Of a stretch of DNA of 64,000 bases, positions 1-12,385 are shown piece after piece; position 1 is the stretch's first letter, and each line of letters starts with the position of its first letter. The translations under genes were made by a program, and so were the position numbers. Under the pieces are notes generated by a model. The model saw nothing but the letters and a program-made list of their open reading frames with translations, was not told the origin of the DNA and did no database searches. The DNA comes from Arachnopeziza araneosa (Eukaryota > Ascomycota > Leotiomycetes > Helotiales > Arachnopezizaceae), in NCBI GenBank assembly GCA_003988855.1, contig QYAI01000155.1, forward strand, positions 62,001-126,000, given 5' to 3'.

Positions 1-156
1 GTGGGCACTGCCCGTACTCTGCGGATGTTTTGGGGGACCCAACTGCTTGAGGGACGCTGGTTGTTGTTGTTGTTGATGATGATGATGTTGGTGTTGTGAG
101 AGTTGTTGAGGAGGGCGTGGTTGAGGAGAGCCTTTAAGGGCGATGGTGAAGGTCAT
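1..156 (-). CDS. N-terminus of a Gln/His-rich protein, cut by the left edge
   Basis: An open frame starts with ATG at 156-154 and stays open to the window edge, giving 52 residues. It begins MTFTIALKGSPQPRPPQQ and continues into a His run, a Gln run and a Ser/Pro-rich stretch. Composition of this kind is common at the N-terminus of fungal transcription regulators, but no domain is visible, so the function is unknown. The triplet repeats at about 60-95 are the codons of the His/Gln runs. Several kilobases upstream (to the right) hold no recognisable gene, which would fit a long regulatory region. An internal intron or a different start cannot be excluded. Confidence 0.5.
   Translation of the reverse strand, partial: MTFTIALKGSPQPRPPQQLSQHQHHHHQQQQQPASLKQLGPPKHPQSTGSAH
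60..95. repeat. Imperfect trinucleotide repeat (TTG/ATG)
   Basis: A run of TGT/TTG units followed by ATG units. On the minus strand it encodes the Gln and His runs of the truncated protein at the left edge. Such tracts vary in length by slippage. Confidence 0.7.
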
Positions 157-1503
157 TCGATTTCTTGTGCGGAGCGGTGGTGGGCCAAATCAATCCAGTC
201 CAGACAGGGCACCAGAGGGCGAGCAGGCGCAAAGCTTATGTGATGTGGATGCCGGCCGATGGCTGTGGACTTTTTAGATGAGGACGAGGCGACCAAACCA
301 GGCACGTCGACCACCACTGACTGACTGTCCTGTCTTCGCCCTTCTCTCGCTAGGGAAGGTTGCGTTGCCCTCGGCGCTGCTTTGCTGCTTTGCTGCTGCT
401 TCTCCCTTGCCCTATCCAACTGAACCTCACCACCTGTTTTGCGGTCAAAGAGGCAAGAGAAGGCCGCTTGTCAAGAAATAAAATAAACCACCAGCTCGCT
501 ATGAGGGATTTTATGGATGGAAGAGAGAGCTTGAGTAGTCGTGCAGAGCGGTGCAGAGCGGTGCAGAGGAGAGGTGAGTGGTGCAGCTGCAGGTGGGTGT
601 GTTGCTTCAGTAATCTGATCGCTAAGGAGATCTCACGGAGCTTGGCTTTTGGCTTGTGAATCACGAAAGGGGGGGCACCAGCGCAGAATTTGATATCTAT
701 TTGATTTCAATTTGTTGTGCATTTGCAGGCCGTATTGTCATGGTCGATTCTAGAGAGAAATTGCCCTCTCTGATCTTCGCAACAGCCGACCATAGAAAAA
801 AAAAATAGAAGAGGAAAAAAAGGCCATGCCTGATGGGAGTGGATCCGGAGAAAAAGAGCGAGGGAAAATTCCAGCTCATCACGATCTGGAAATCCATGAT
901 TCCATGACTGGCTCAGTCAGCAGGGAGAGAGATGGTGCTCAAAGTAAGGGCAACTCTGTCTCAGAGACTCTCATCATCCGGGGCGCAGCAGCCCTTGGCT
1001 TGGCCATCTCAGGGGCAATGTTATTTTTGATACTGCGATACAGGAGTTCACCGTCCATTCCATCTCTTGGCAGCAGCTTCGGACAGCTCTCTTGCAGGAG
1101 GTGCAGCAGCTGTAATATCCCGTTGCAGCAACTGCTGTGCGACTTGGATGAGTTGTACACAGACGGACCTTTCCCGCTCATCCATCCCGAGTTATCATAT
1201 TGATACCTTTTTGCTGCTCTCCATTCCGATTTGAAGATAAAATGTCTCTGCCAAATACATGTACCGGTGGATTCCTCCAGCATTCGGACATCTTGTCCCT
1301 TTCGGCTCTATGGAGGAGCGTTATAAATCGCCTCTGATATGGGTTATCAATCTCCATCAAGCCTATCAGAACCCGACGTGCTCTGGAGGGAGCTACGCAG
1401 ATCGACGTCATCCGTCCGACAGCTTCGAAGCTACGCCTGTCAGCTTGTCGCCGCGGTCCATCTCTCTCTCCCATCCTCCCTCACCGTAACATGTCCCTAT
1501 TCC

Positions 1504-1540
1504 CACCACCACCACCACCACTACCACCACTACCACCACT
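1504..1540. repeat. CCA/CTA trinucleotide tract
   Basis: Short tandem CCA units with interspersed CTA. It lies in an intergenic region and is not part of a supported coding region. Confidence 0.75.
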
Positions 1541-1952
1541 TCCTCACCGCATGGAATGCTCCCATCGTCCTCCCTCCGCAATCCACTGTCCAGGCCATTC
1601 CAGACCATCTTGTTCACTGCCAACGCACGAAACCACCAAGACAAGACCAGACCAGACCAGACCAAAACCGCACCAACCCAAACCCCATCTAGCTCATCCA
1701 GAGGTACAGTATCACCAGGGATCCTCGGATGCTCTGCTCTGTCCTCTCGTTTCGCCGGCTCCTAATAGGCTGTATGGGGAGGAGGAGGGGTACGGTCGGA
1801 AGGCAATCGATGTCCGCATATCCCTATGGGTATGTCCCTCGTTACCGTCCAACTGGAAAAATCCCCAGCTCTCCACGGCGCTGCTCCACCACGCACCATT
1901 CCACCTGTCAGTAATATCCATCATCAAACTGCATGTAAGTACGGACGGACAT

Positions 1953-1977
1953 ATGTATGTATGTATGTACGTACGTG
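1953..1977. repeat. GTAT/GTAC tetranucleotide tract
   Basis: Several consecutive GTAT units followed by GTAC units, a simple microsatellite. Confidence 0.7.
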
Positions 1978-3026
1978 CCTCCTTGCCTTTGCGTTCGCAG
2001 CACTCACTGCAATGGAACGGTCCTACATCGCATGCGCGCATATCTGTGCCGTTGGCTGATATGGCACCATCGCCTCCGTACCATTGATTGATTCTCACCA
2101 ATATCAACAATTGTCTCTCGATCATCCTCCTCGGAGACACACGGAGCCACTCTGCTACCAATAGCAAACTGCCGACGAGCATCGAAAAAGCAATGGCATC
2201 CCTCCATTCATCTATCTCTCACTGCTCGACATCCATCCACCAGAAGACGGCGACGCCGCTGTGTCCCGATCGCTCCTCGGATCCAGCGATTACATTGAAA
2301 ATTGAGACGTACCAACCTCAATGCTCTGCCCAATTGGAAGTGGATGAAGGCTGATTACCATTTCAACCAGAGGCCGCCGGCCATTTCCTGCTCCCTCCGG
2401 CTCTTCTGTGATACTGGAGAGTGACGTCTATTTCCGGCCACTTGAAAAGCTTGTTTGCGCCGCCGACTTCTCGGACGAATGCAGCAAATGGAATCAAAGA
2501 GGGTAAAGGCGCATTTTTCTTGTCATGCTTGTCCGTGGTGGCAAATGTGGCATGGTGGTGGTGCTAGGATATCCCGTCTCCACCGCACATCTGAGCACCA
2601 CCGAGTCTGCCCTCTCTCGCCCGAAATAATTCCAAACCTCTCTTCCAACCCTCCGCCGCTGATATCGACTTGCTTTTTCGTTCTAGCTATCCACTTCTTC
2701 TCTCCCAACTGATGAACCACTGATTCACAATCCATTCTTGGTTTTGCTTTTGCATTACGTCTTTACCCCGACGGACTCCTTCTTGGCTCTTGTCTTGGAG
2801 CCCTTTCGGGCGCTGGTCACACGATAGATCTTCCTCCATATCCATCTCTTTACATGATGGCATCGTGTACCGACAAATAATAACATTAGAACAAACCTCC
2901 CCCCGCTTAGCCTCGGCTCTGTCTGTTCGCCCGTTACTCGATAGAAATCACTGGAGTTGAAAACTCACCAGCTCATGCTGCCCACAGTCGCTAGTTGGTG
3001 ACGGTGGAAGTTTGTGGGCCACCCTG

Positions 3027-3066
3027 GATTTTTGATTTTTGATTTTTGATTTTTGATTTTTGATTG
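3027..3066. repeat. GATTTTT heptamer tandem repeat
   Basis: Five perfect copies of the 7-bp unit GATTTTT followed by a partial unit. Perfect identity between units suggests a young, possibly length-polymorphic minisatellite. It sits in the intergenic region and no function is visible. Confidence 0.85.
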
Positions 3067-3910
3067 TTTTTCCCCTTGGCTACTGTGGATAGCTCGTCCC
3101 TGACACATGACATGGACTCGCGCACACGCGAGCTCTCCTCTCGTCCACCTCAATGTGATAAGCCCTCCCATCAAATTTAGGAGTCATCCATATCAGGTCA
3201 GATTTTTCCTCTCTGCTTAATATTCTCCCACGGCGCCAGAGCAGAGCCATGATATCTGATCACAACGAGAAGAGGAGAGGTTGCTTATTGAGCGTCTCTT
3301 CTCTCGTTTCTTGTTTCCTGCATTGTGAGTCTGCTGGCAGATCTTCCGAGATGGGGACGGAGATACTTTTGTTCTATGTAGTACAGGGATGGATGAATAA
3401 GTGATAAATCTTGCCTAGATCAAGATGTAGATACCGCTGTCGTAAATGAAGGAGTGAGTGATTGAGTGAAAAATAAACCAAAAGATGAAAGCTGGGAATA
3501 TTGATTTGAGTATAAACACGTGGTGCTGTAACAAGAACTATCTCGTTGCGGAATTTGGATGCGTTCAGTGTAAATGATAGGTATAAATACCTGCACAATA
3601 TCAGGAGTGATTATAAGTCCAGATGATTTTGCTGTAGCGTTAGAGACACTCCAGAAATGCGCAGGTCTGCAGAAGCCTTGACTGGGCGCGTTTCGCGAGG
3701 AGTAGATATTTCGAGGCCAAGAATCACGAGCAAGAACCAAACCAAGATGCACGAGTTTCAAAGTTTCAATTGAACCCCTTCCTTCCTTTTGATCCGTATC
3801 TAAACGCACGCTGCAGAGGTATCCAACCCGCACAAAAAAGGGGCAAATAATACAACAGAGAGAATACAGGACGCCTTGCATAATACACAGGACCACGACC
3901 AACCCCGAGA

Positions 3911-5819
3911 TCAAGGACTCGATGGGCCGGGGTAGTCCCATCGCCGGTCCCCGGTCATGCCCATGGCCATCGGCATGCCGCCCATGCCATCCGCGCCGGC
4001 TTCCATCTTCTGCTGGTGAACGCGGTGCATCTCGAGAGGACTCTGCTGCATGGATGCCCCGTCTCCAGGCGTGCCCGATTTGGCACTATATCTCTTCAAG
4101 CCCTTCCAGGTCCAGCTATCCCGACTCTCGCCATCCACCTCCTCGGCATCGAAATCGTACTCGCGCCAGAAATCCTTCTTTCCCCGGACGAGCCGCTTGA
4201 GCCAGCCGGGCAAGAGCCCACCGCGAACCTTGTACGTCCAGTAGTCCTTCTGCTCGTAGTCGTGGGGCACGATGCGGCCGGAAGAGAGCTTCATGACGAC
4301 CCAGGCGCCGGAGTTCAGGATCGTGTAGACGACGATGCCCGTGATGAGTCCGTAGGCGATGGAATATGTAAATGGCATGATTGCTAATGTCAGGAAGGCC
4401 GGGATGCTATCGCCGATGTATCGCCAATTGATATCGGTACAAGCGCGCGCCATCATGGCTCCAACGAGAATAAGCGTGCAACCTGTAGCCCAGGAAGGGA
4501 TGGATGCGAAGATGGGCGCAAAGAAGAGGGAGATGAAGAAGCAGAGTGCGGTAACACAGGCGGTAATTCCTGTAGCTCCACCCTCTGAGATTCCCGCTCC
4601 CGATTCGATGAACGCGGTGACTGGAGGACAACCAAAGAGCGACCCGATAGTGATACCCAATGCGTCGACGAGATACGCTACAGCGCTGCCTTCGAAATCC
4701 TGCGTGTCTTCATCGATCGCGCCACAGAAGCGAGCCATGGAATACAACGTCCCTGTACAATCGAGAATATCGACATAGAGAAAGGTAAACAAGGCCAGCG
4801 CAAATTGTCCCGTGTGCTCACCCGTGATATTCCAATCCTGAGCAACGAGGACTTTTTCGATGGGGTGGAAAGTCACGACTTTCTTGAAAAAGTCAAAACT
4901 AGCGTCTCCCAGAGGTGTATGTGGGAATGCGGTGACAGATGTGTCTCTCGGCCAGGAAATGATGGATACGAGGAGGATACCAAAGATGATGGCACCTTTG
5001 ACACGGTACATCATGAGGAATGCTGTGAAGATCCCACCGCAGAAGATACCGAGCCACATGGTTGGGTTGCGCATCTTTCCTGAGGTGCAGGCCCCGTCGG
5101 CGCCAATGAGGGAGGGGACACAGCCTGCCAGCTCGACTGGAGATTCGGTACCTGGTGTTATGGCGCCGATACCTGCTGAGTAAGTGAGTCCGATGAAGGC
5201 GAGATAGAGCCCGATTCCGGCGCCGGAAGCAATCTTTAAACTTGATGGGATGGTGCGAGCCAGCCATTGACGGAGACCGAATATGGATAAACCGACGAAG
5301 ATAAGACCTTCAGTGAAGATAGCTGTCAGGGCAAGTCTGTACGGGACGAGTCCGGAGCCGTGCTGGCCGACAACTTGGTAAGTAAAGTAGGCGTTCAATC
5401 CCATGCCTGGTGCCAGTGCGATAGGCATGTTGGCGAACAAGCCCATGCAAAAGGAGGTCAGGCAGGCGATGGCAGCAGTACCGGTTACGAGATCTTGCTG
5501 TACGCCTTGTACGCAGAGCATGTAGGGCGCGTAGGAAGGGTTGTCAGGATTGAGACAAAAGGGATCGGAGGCGTCGGATCGTTCACATATACAGGTACCT
5601 CCGCTATCTGAGGAAAGTTAGTATATAATTCCATCGCTGAGACGTTGCGAACCAACCTGACGTTATCGATGCGTTGACTGATATGATATATGCCATGGCA
5701 AAGAAGGTAGCGAGTCCTGCGCGGACTTCGGTGAGGAATCTGGTACCCTTTCTCTCATGTCTATGTCCAGAGAATTCTAATCTAAACCGTCTTCCCACAA
5801 TGCTCTTGGCCACAGCCAT
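3911..5819 (-). CDS. azgA: AzgA-type purine (adenine-guanine-hypoxanthine) permease
   Basis: Two exons, 5819-5657 and 5607-3911, joined across a 49-bp GT-AG intron, encode 619 residues. The protein should import purines by proton symport at the plasma membrane. The first membrane region carries the family hallmark EVRAGLATFFAMAYIISVNA (residues about 31-50). The intron falls in the next conserved stretch, and splicing restores SDSGGTCIC. GLFANMPIALAPGMGLNAYF, near residue 100, is the other characteristic motif. Repeated hydrophobic segments follow to about residue 500. The C-terminal 120 residues are hydrophilic and end in a Met/Gly-rich tail. Length and motifs fit fungal AzgA. The exact substrate range is inferred from the family. 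Confidence 0.93.
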
Positions 5820-8800
5820 ATTAGTTTTCTCAACCTGTGATTGGCGTCAGTCATATTTGGATGGAGGGGTACTTGGATCCTACCCAGCCCATGATGGCGA
5901 ATTATGTACGAAGAATTATGTATTAGATATCATGTACTCGTCGTCTCCGAGTGGAAGGGGTCAGGAGAAGGTCAGTCAGGTCGTTATAAGCACAGGTCGT
6001 CTCTCATTGAAACCCCATCCATCACCCCACAGCTATGGTACTTTGCCAAGAGATATATGGCTTTGGTGAATCGCTGATCAAAGCTCAGCCTCTACGGCGG
6101 CTCTCCTGAGCCTTTCCGCAAGCAGCACTCCAGCGGGCCCTTCCGGACGTCTTCGTTTGATAGGTACCCTTGTGAAACAAGAGGTCTGTTTGTGCGGCTG
6201 CTCATCAACCTGGAGGTGAAGATGAGAAGGCGGAAAAAGAAAACGACGACGGGAGGGAGATGAGATCACAGCAGCGGGAATCCAAGGTGGGTTGATCAGC
6301 ACGCAGGCGTAGCGAGGAGATCAAGAATGAAGGATAACGGACATGTGTCGTGGAGTTCGTGTGGGATGGTGATTTAAATTGACCAGAAGGAGAGGCGGTG
6401 CTGTGAAGAGAGAGGCAAGCCAAGGCCAGGCATAGCATGGCATCGGCCGGTAAGACATATGGGTGGCATGTGCCAGGCAAGCCACTGGCCTCCGGTGCCA
6501 CCCAATGAGCAGGGCGAGAGAGATAGGGATTTGCACCCACCACATGGGATCACGTCCCGACGCCTCTATCTCTGCTCAGCCTTTGCTCATGCATCATCTC
6601 TGCAAAAGTCTGTAAAATGTCCAGAAAGCCGCTGCAGATAGAGGACGGGTGAGGGGTTTTCGGTCTGGTGGATCAACAGCACGTCGTGTCTGGCTGGCGT
6701 CTGGTCCTACTCCATCTGTACACCGCTTGGCTGTATACGAATCTCTGTGAGCAAAGAAGATCCGATTTGGATCCTTCTCCTGGGGTGCATGCCCATGTAA
6801 TATCCTGCCTTGCCGAAGGTTGTGTGAGGAGCGAGAAGAGGCCAAAAGCCTCACGACCTGCGGGTCCTAAGGACTTTCGATAAGAGTTCCTGCAGCGTCA
6901 GCGTCCACTGCATGGCAGAGGCGTTTCTCTGCATTTACCTGATGGCGCGGCCCAACAACACTGGCTGGTGTTTATCAGCGTCAATACTGGAAGCATAATT
7001 GTTGTAGTATGGAGAAGTATGAGGTTTGGCTGGCTGGCGTTGGCCCTCTCGGTTAGGTCTTAGCACACAGATCGCTCATGGAGCCCTATATATCTCCAGG
7101 GTCCCGAAGAGGAAGCTCAAAACCCACGAGGAGGCAAAGCACCAAAATTCTCCTCCAAAGACGCAATTAACTGCTTCTGAAGCTTCTATCCGAGCCGTGT
7201 TTGCTTCCCCACAGCGAGGAGAAGGTCTCCTGCTCGTAAGCCAACAAGAGCTCCTGACTCTTGTTCCACGAAGGGGCGGAAGGACGTAAAGGTACAGTCG
7301 ATGGACCTGCAGCTGGCGATGCAGCCAAAGCATCGGGATGAGACTCTTGGATTCCCTGTCCTGTTACCAGGTTCTCGCCAGCCTGAGGCTCTCTTCCGCG
7401 TTTGTGTTTCTCCTTCTCCTCTGCCGTCAAACATCGCCAGCGACATGACAGGATCTCAGACATTCCACCGTTGATTCTTGGGCCCCTTTCCCTTCCGTCA
7501 GTTCCAGATACAGAGACCGTCTCATTGGTTGTCTCGTCGCAGTTATCAGCGCCGTATCAACCTACGGCCAGATACGGCGCTGGATCCCATTGGCATCGTC
7601 GGCCGGCGCCGCCTGCATTACTCATCGTGGCGTTGTGCATACATTTTGTGCACCCAACCAAATGCGCACAACATTCTGCTTTCATCATGTCCTGCTGTGT
7701 CATTCGTTTTATCCATTCCCTCGAGTCTTCGTCCTGCGGTAATCTAACCTCCTGGCGCTTCGTCTCCTTCAGTCCTGCATCTTCGCTCAGTCTAGGCACA
7801 GCTACCACCAATATTCAACCTCAACGACTCTATTTTCAGTCTCAGCTCTTGACCGCTTAGATTGGAACGAGGATCCGTAATCGAACAATCACCATAACCA
7901 TGGAGTGTGGAAGAGCGGATGTGACATTGGCATCGGCAACTTGCATACACTCTGCTCGTCGTCTCGGCCGCAGAGCAAGAGAGACACCATGGCATTGTCA
8001 GCCATCGGCTCGCGACATGCTTTCTTGATGCATCCTGCCCTCGTACCTTCGCGAAGCCGTCCTGCGTCCGCTCATTCTGCAAGAGAGCTTATTCCAACGA
8101 GAATCTCCACCTCGGCATCGGGACTGCCGATGAACGAACATCTACAGTTCCGACATTCAAGCTGAGATATGATGAGAACTTCTAGTTCCTCTACCAGAAT
8201 CGAGCTCGAAGTTCTCGGTGTGACAAGCGTCGTCCTCTGTCCTACACCGGACCTAGAGAAAAGTCAGTACCGTGAGATGCGGTTCACTTCTGTGCGCACT
8301 CCAATATTACCTTCATGAGTTGAAGTGAGCAACATCAAGAGATGCGAGCATGGTTCAGAGTTGTGCAAACTTGGGCCAAGTTCATGGAGTTAACGCTGAA
8401 GACGTTGGAGTTGAGATGTGATCAAGTTGATCGGTCGACGGATGAGAATCTGCGGCGCCAGTAGCACGCTTTGAGGAATTTCTAGAACGACAACACGAGT
8501 CATTCGCTGAACTTCTGTCTCATCTTGCTGAAATTTGGTACCGTGTTTCTAGATTTTGAATGTGTCGGAGCAATAGTTTGCCGAGATGATGTGTTGTAAA
8601 GGCAGGAAGGAAATGCCGAGCCCTCAAGAATATGCTCAATTTCATAAGAGTAAGTTGCTGTTGCGAAATGCCATAGAGCTCATCAGGATATATTTTAATT
8701 CAAGCTTCTCTGAAAGACTTTCGCAAGGTTCAGCGGATTGCAGCTATTCTTGACCGCGGTATTCTGTTCATGTGGCAGTTGTTACAATTCAAGTAAGCAC

Positions 8801-10219
8801 CATTGTTCAATCACATGATGCTTTTAAGATTCTGAAGATTTCCCTCTTTCCATATTGGAGGGGAAAGGAAGATGTGTCTTAGGACAGTGGGAAAGAGATA
8901 GAGAAGAGTAGCAAGACAGATAGGGAATCATAACCCTTTAGTAGCATTCTTGATCAGGTATAGATATTTTATCTCGACCTGTCTAAAACAGGTGAAAAGC
9001 TTCTTCTGTGTCAATCACTTACTGCGTTGTGCCTGAGACTCTGAGCCCAGACAGAGCCTGAGCAATTCTCACGTATCATGTTGCTTTAAGAAAATCTATA
9101 GCTTATTGGGAGACTTGAAAGAAGACACTATTCCATTCGAATCCACTTGGACGACTCTGGATAGATTTGCTCTTTGTTCCCCCTCGAGTGTCCTACGACC
9201 CGATCTTCTTCGCCTCCGTCGAAGCAGAAACACTTTACAAGGTTAGATTGGTCGAAGAATCAAATGCTGATTTGCGGGATCACGTGCACACTCGTTGTTG
9301 TAGCTTGCGCAAGAACAAAATCAAGAGCAAGAGATGCCTTGTACTTATCTCTTTCGAAATATAAAACTAGGTTTGCTTCCTTCCTACAACTAGTGCAATA
9401 GGAGTGATTTCTTCACCACTGGCCGAAGTGTAAAGTTGCTGCATCAACTTTTGGATTTTTCACATATAATATTAACTCCGCTATCCTCCTCGGGTTCAAC
9501 GGTGCCGGCGGCCAAAGGCTGTGGCTTCAGATTTCAAAGTCTCGCTCATTGGCCTTTAAAGAGAACTAAAAATTTGAAAGAGAAGGAGAGAATTATACGC
9601 CTTGCCACTTTGTGGTGCTGTCTTATTCGGCGTCGCTCTGACATCTCTGAACTGCAGGACTTCGTGTAACCACGACATAATCGATGGCTTGGCGGAGTAA
9701 CCAGTAGGCAAGTGCCACACGAACACCGTTTCCGAATGCAAACATCCAAATCAAATGTTCTTCGAATCATTAAATAGGATTCTACCCGGTGATGGAACTC
9801 GAGGGGTAAACTCGCTGAGTCACACGCAAAATCAATACTCGGTGTTTGTGCTTGGAGAGGGCTAAGCTGGGCGCCAATGTCAAGCAGCGTTTCTGAATCT
9901 GCCAGCGCATTTCCTAGGCATACGTATAGGAAAACACAGACATGATTTGAGCTTTTTCAGTGGGTTTGAGAGCTAGCATTGACAGGATTCCTCCTCCGGT
10001 TACCACCCAAAAGATGATAAATACCTATATGATATCTAATTCACACGACTAAGTACCACACTTGTGTTGATTTCTCAACTGCTCCGCCTGACTTTATCTT
10101 GGCTGTTGTCTGACTCTATTTTTCGTGACAGTACACTTAATTTCTACGAACTCGAACGTCTTGAACAATCTTGTCAAGCTACTCAGACTTGGACATAATT
10201 ATTCGCTTTCTATACAACC
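5820..10219. other. Large gene-poor intergenic region
   Basis: About 4.4 kb between two divergent genes, the permease (minus) and the coiled-coil gene (plus). Both 5' regions lie here. Open frames, for example one of 152 codons at 7402-7860, have no recognisable motif and irregular composition, so I do not call them. The left part (to about 8100) is GC-richer with pyrimidine tracts; the right part is AT-rich. I see no tRNA, transposon end or repeat array. It may hold noncoding transcripts or a poorly conserved gene. Confidence 0.55.
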
Positions 10220-12385
10220 ATGTTCAACGAAGATTTAAGGGGTGAATCCCCTTCGGATGACGAAAGAAAGGTCAGATTTTCTCAACAAAAATCAAAATGA
10301 TTTACTTACAAAGAAAACAGGATACGCGCACTCGGACCAAGACAAGCGAGGATGACAAAACGCATGAAAGAGCTCTTGAACTCGCGGATGGGACTTGGCA
10401 CTTCAGCTATGACGAAGTGAATAAGAAGTTGTCCATTGTTTGGGCATCATCTAGTGCTCAGTCGACCCGAGAAAACTCCAAGGTCTTACTTCGAGTATTG
10501 AATAGCGAACCCATCGTCGTCAGCAGTGGCACAGAATCGACAAAAGATTGCCCGATCATAGAAGAGGCCATCAACCTATCTGAAGCAACTGAGCAGAAGA
10601 GTCTCGCCGAAATTAAACTGGGTGAGTATGCGGAAGGCTCCGATCCAGCGGGAGGAAATGCTGTAAGTGCCAATTCGTCACAAAATAAAGCAGTATTGGT
10701 AGCTTACTTATAAGGAAAATGAATTGGCTGAGGAGTTGGAGAAAGTGAAAGCTACCCTTGCACAACAAAAGAGGAAGCACACGGATGAGATAGCTACCCT
10801 GAAGGAGGACTTCGAGAAAAAGGAGGCCGAAACCCTAGAAGAGCTTAACGCGGTTAAAGAGGTCGACAGAATACGGCTTGAGAAAGCATGCGCTACATCT
10901 GCGGAAGAGGCGAAGGCTCATGAAGACGAAAAGAACAAATTACAAGATTGTTTAGACGAGCTCGAAGCCAAGTACGGCAAGCTTGAGAATGAGAAGAAAG
11001 CTGGAGAGAGGGAGATCAAAAACAAAGAGAAATCACTCGCCGACTTGAAGGAGGAAACCAAAAATCTTAATGGTGAACTGGAAGAACTACACCAAACTCT
11101 TCTTCCGGAGAATATAAGGCTTGCGAGTGAGAACGAGAGTCTCGGGAAAGCGGCAAAGTCATGGGAAAGCAAATATGATAATGAAGTGGCAAAGAACATG
11201 GAAATCGCCGCGAAAAACGAGAGTCTCGAGTCTCAAAAGGCCAAGCTGATGAAAGATACTCGAGAAGCAAAGCAGGAGGCAATGGAATCCGAAAGGCTCA
11301 AATCAGATTTTGTCAACCAGTTAGAAAGTGCGCTTGGCGATCTCACGTCATTCCAGACCCAATTCAAAGATCAGGAGATAGAAGTCAAACGGCTAAGCAA
11401 AGAATTACGAGCCGAGAAGTTTAAACATGAAGCGGCGAGAGCTGAGCTCAAATTGACCCAAGAGGAATGGCAGAAGGAGGGCTCAGAGATCGAACAGAAT
11501 GTGCGAGATCTTGAGATTAAGAATGAAGTAATGAAGAGCCAAATTGAGGCCATGTTGTCCAGCGCAGAAGATTTCGAAACTGAAAAGGGGGATTTGGCAA
11601 CAACCCTATCTGCGGAAACGAGAGCACGACTTAGTGTTCAACGGGAGAAGGAGCGTTTGAAAGAAGCATTGCGAAAGCTCGAAGATGATCTCTTTGCAGC
11701 GGAAGAGAAGATTTCGTCCTTGGAATCTAAGCTCGAAGCCCATCAGAATGCATTGACTTCTGAAAAAAGGATTCGAGCAAAACAATTCGATGAATTGAGG
11801 AAAGAGCGATTAAACCACGCGAACACCAAAGGAAAATTAGAAGGCTTCCAGAAGACGTCTGAGGCTAGAGTCACCACGCTTCATGGTAATTTGAAGTCCG
11901 CGAATGACGCAATCAGAGAGCTCCAAAAAGTTAAATTGGATGCTGAGGACGAAGCAGAAGAACTACAGCAGGAGCTGAACAGAATCGAGAAGGAGCTCAA
12001 CAAGAAAGGATATCTCGTGGAAGAAGAAAAGAGGAAAACCGTCCGGCTCAAGGAAGAATTGAAGGAAGCAACCCTACGCGAGCTCGAATACTCTCCCGAC
12101 CGCCTGCGCGAACTGGAGCGGAAAGTCGCGGACCTCAAAGCCAAGGTCCAGCAACAGCGGAACAGCCACGCTGCCAACATCGCGGATCTTGAGGACGACA
12201 TCGATGCCCAAGATGCCAAAATGAAGACGTACGAGGCCAGGATCAGGACCTACCGCGACCGGATCAAGGACCTCGAGGCCAGAGCCCACGCCGAGGAAGC
12301 CGTACCGAGCAGGAAAAACTCGACCCGCCGGACAAGACGGCCGACGCGTGTCGGCGGTCTTTTTGTGGGTATGGTAGAGTCTTGA
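10220..12385 (+). CDS. Long coiled-coil protein of unknown function
   Basis: Three exons (10220-10270, 10321-10662, 10715-12385), all joined in phase 0, encode 687 residues. Residues 1-17 come from the short first exon. Residues about 18-130 form a mixed, Ser/Thr/Glu-rich region containing DGTWHFSYDEVNKKLSIVW, which may be a small folded unit. From about residue 132 to 660 the protein is almost continuous heptad-like Lys/Glu/Leu sequence, typical of myosin-tail or SMC-type coiled coils, but there is no ATPase head. It ends in an Arg/Thr-rich basic tail. A structural or tethering role is likely, but I do not recognise an ortholog. A second GTGAGT donor at 10622 could shorten exon 2. The first donor (GTCAGA) is weak. 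Confidence 0.8.

Larger units (their letters stand above)
157..3910. other. Long intergenic region with low-complexity tracts
   Basis: About 3.7 kb without a convincing gene. Open frames occur on both strands but overlap each other, lack family motifs and run through simple-sequence tracts. Visible structure includes pyrimidine-rich patches, a CCA-triplet tract near 1504-1540, a repeated ACCAG tract near 1644-1670, GTAT/GTAC repeats near 1953-1977 and a heptamer repeat at 3027-3066. The region lies between the start of the left-edge gene and the stop of the permease gene, so most of it is probably 5' leader and promoter of the left-edge gene. Noncoding transcripts cannot be judged from sequence. 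Confidence 0.6.

Noticed and set aside
1491..2087. 198-codon plus-strand open frame
   Set aside because: It runs through CCA, ACCAG and GTAT simple repeats, overlaps open frames on the other strand and has no motif; low-complexity DNA readily keeps frames open.
3420..3941. 173-codon minus-strand open frame at the permease 3' end
   Set aside because: Overlaps the end of the permease gene in another frame; the composition is hydrophobic but without any family motif; it is 3' UTR of the permease.
7402..7860. 152-codon plus-strand open frame
   Set aside because: Overlapping open frames in both strands, no motif and no coding-like pattern.
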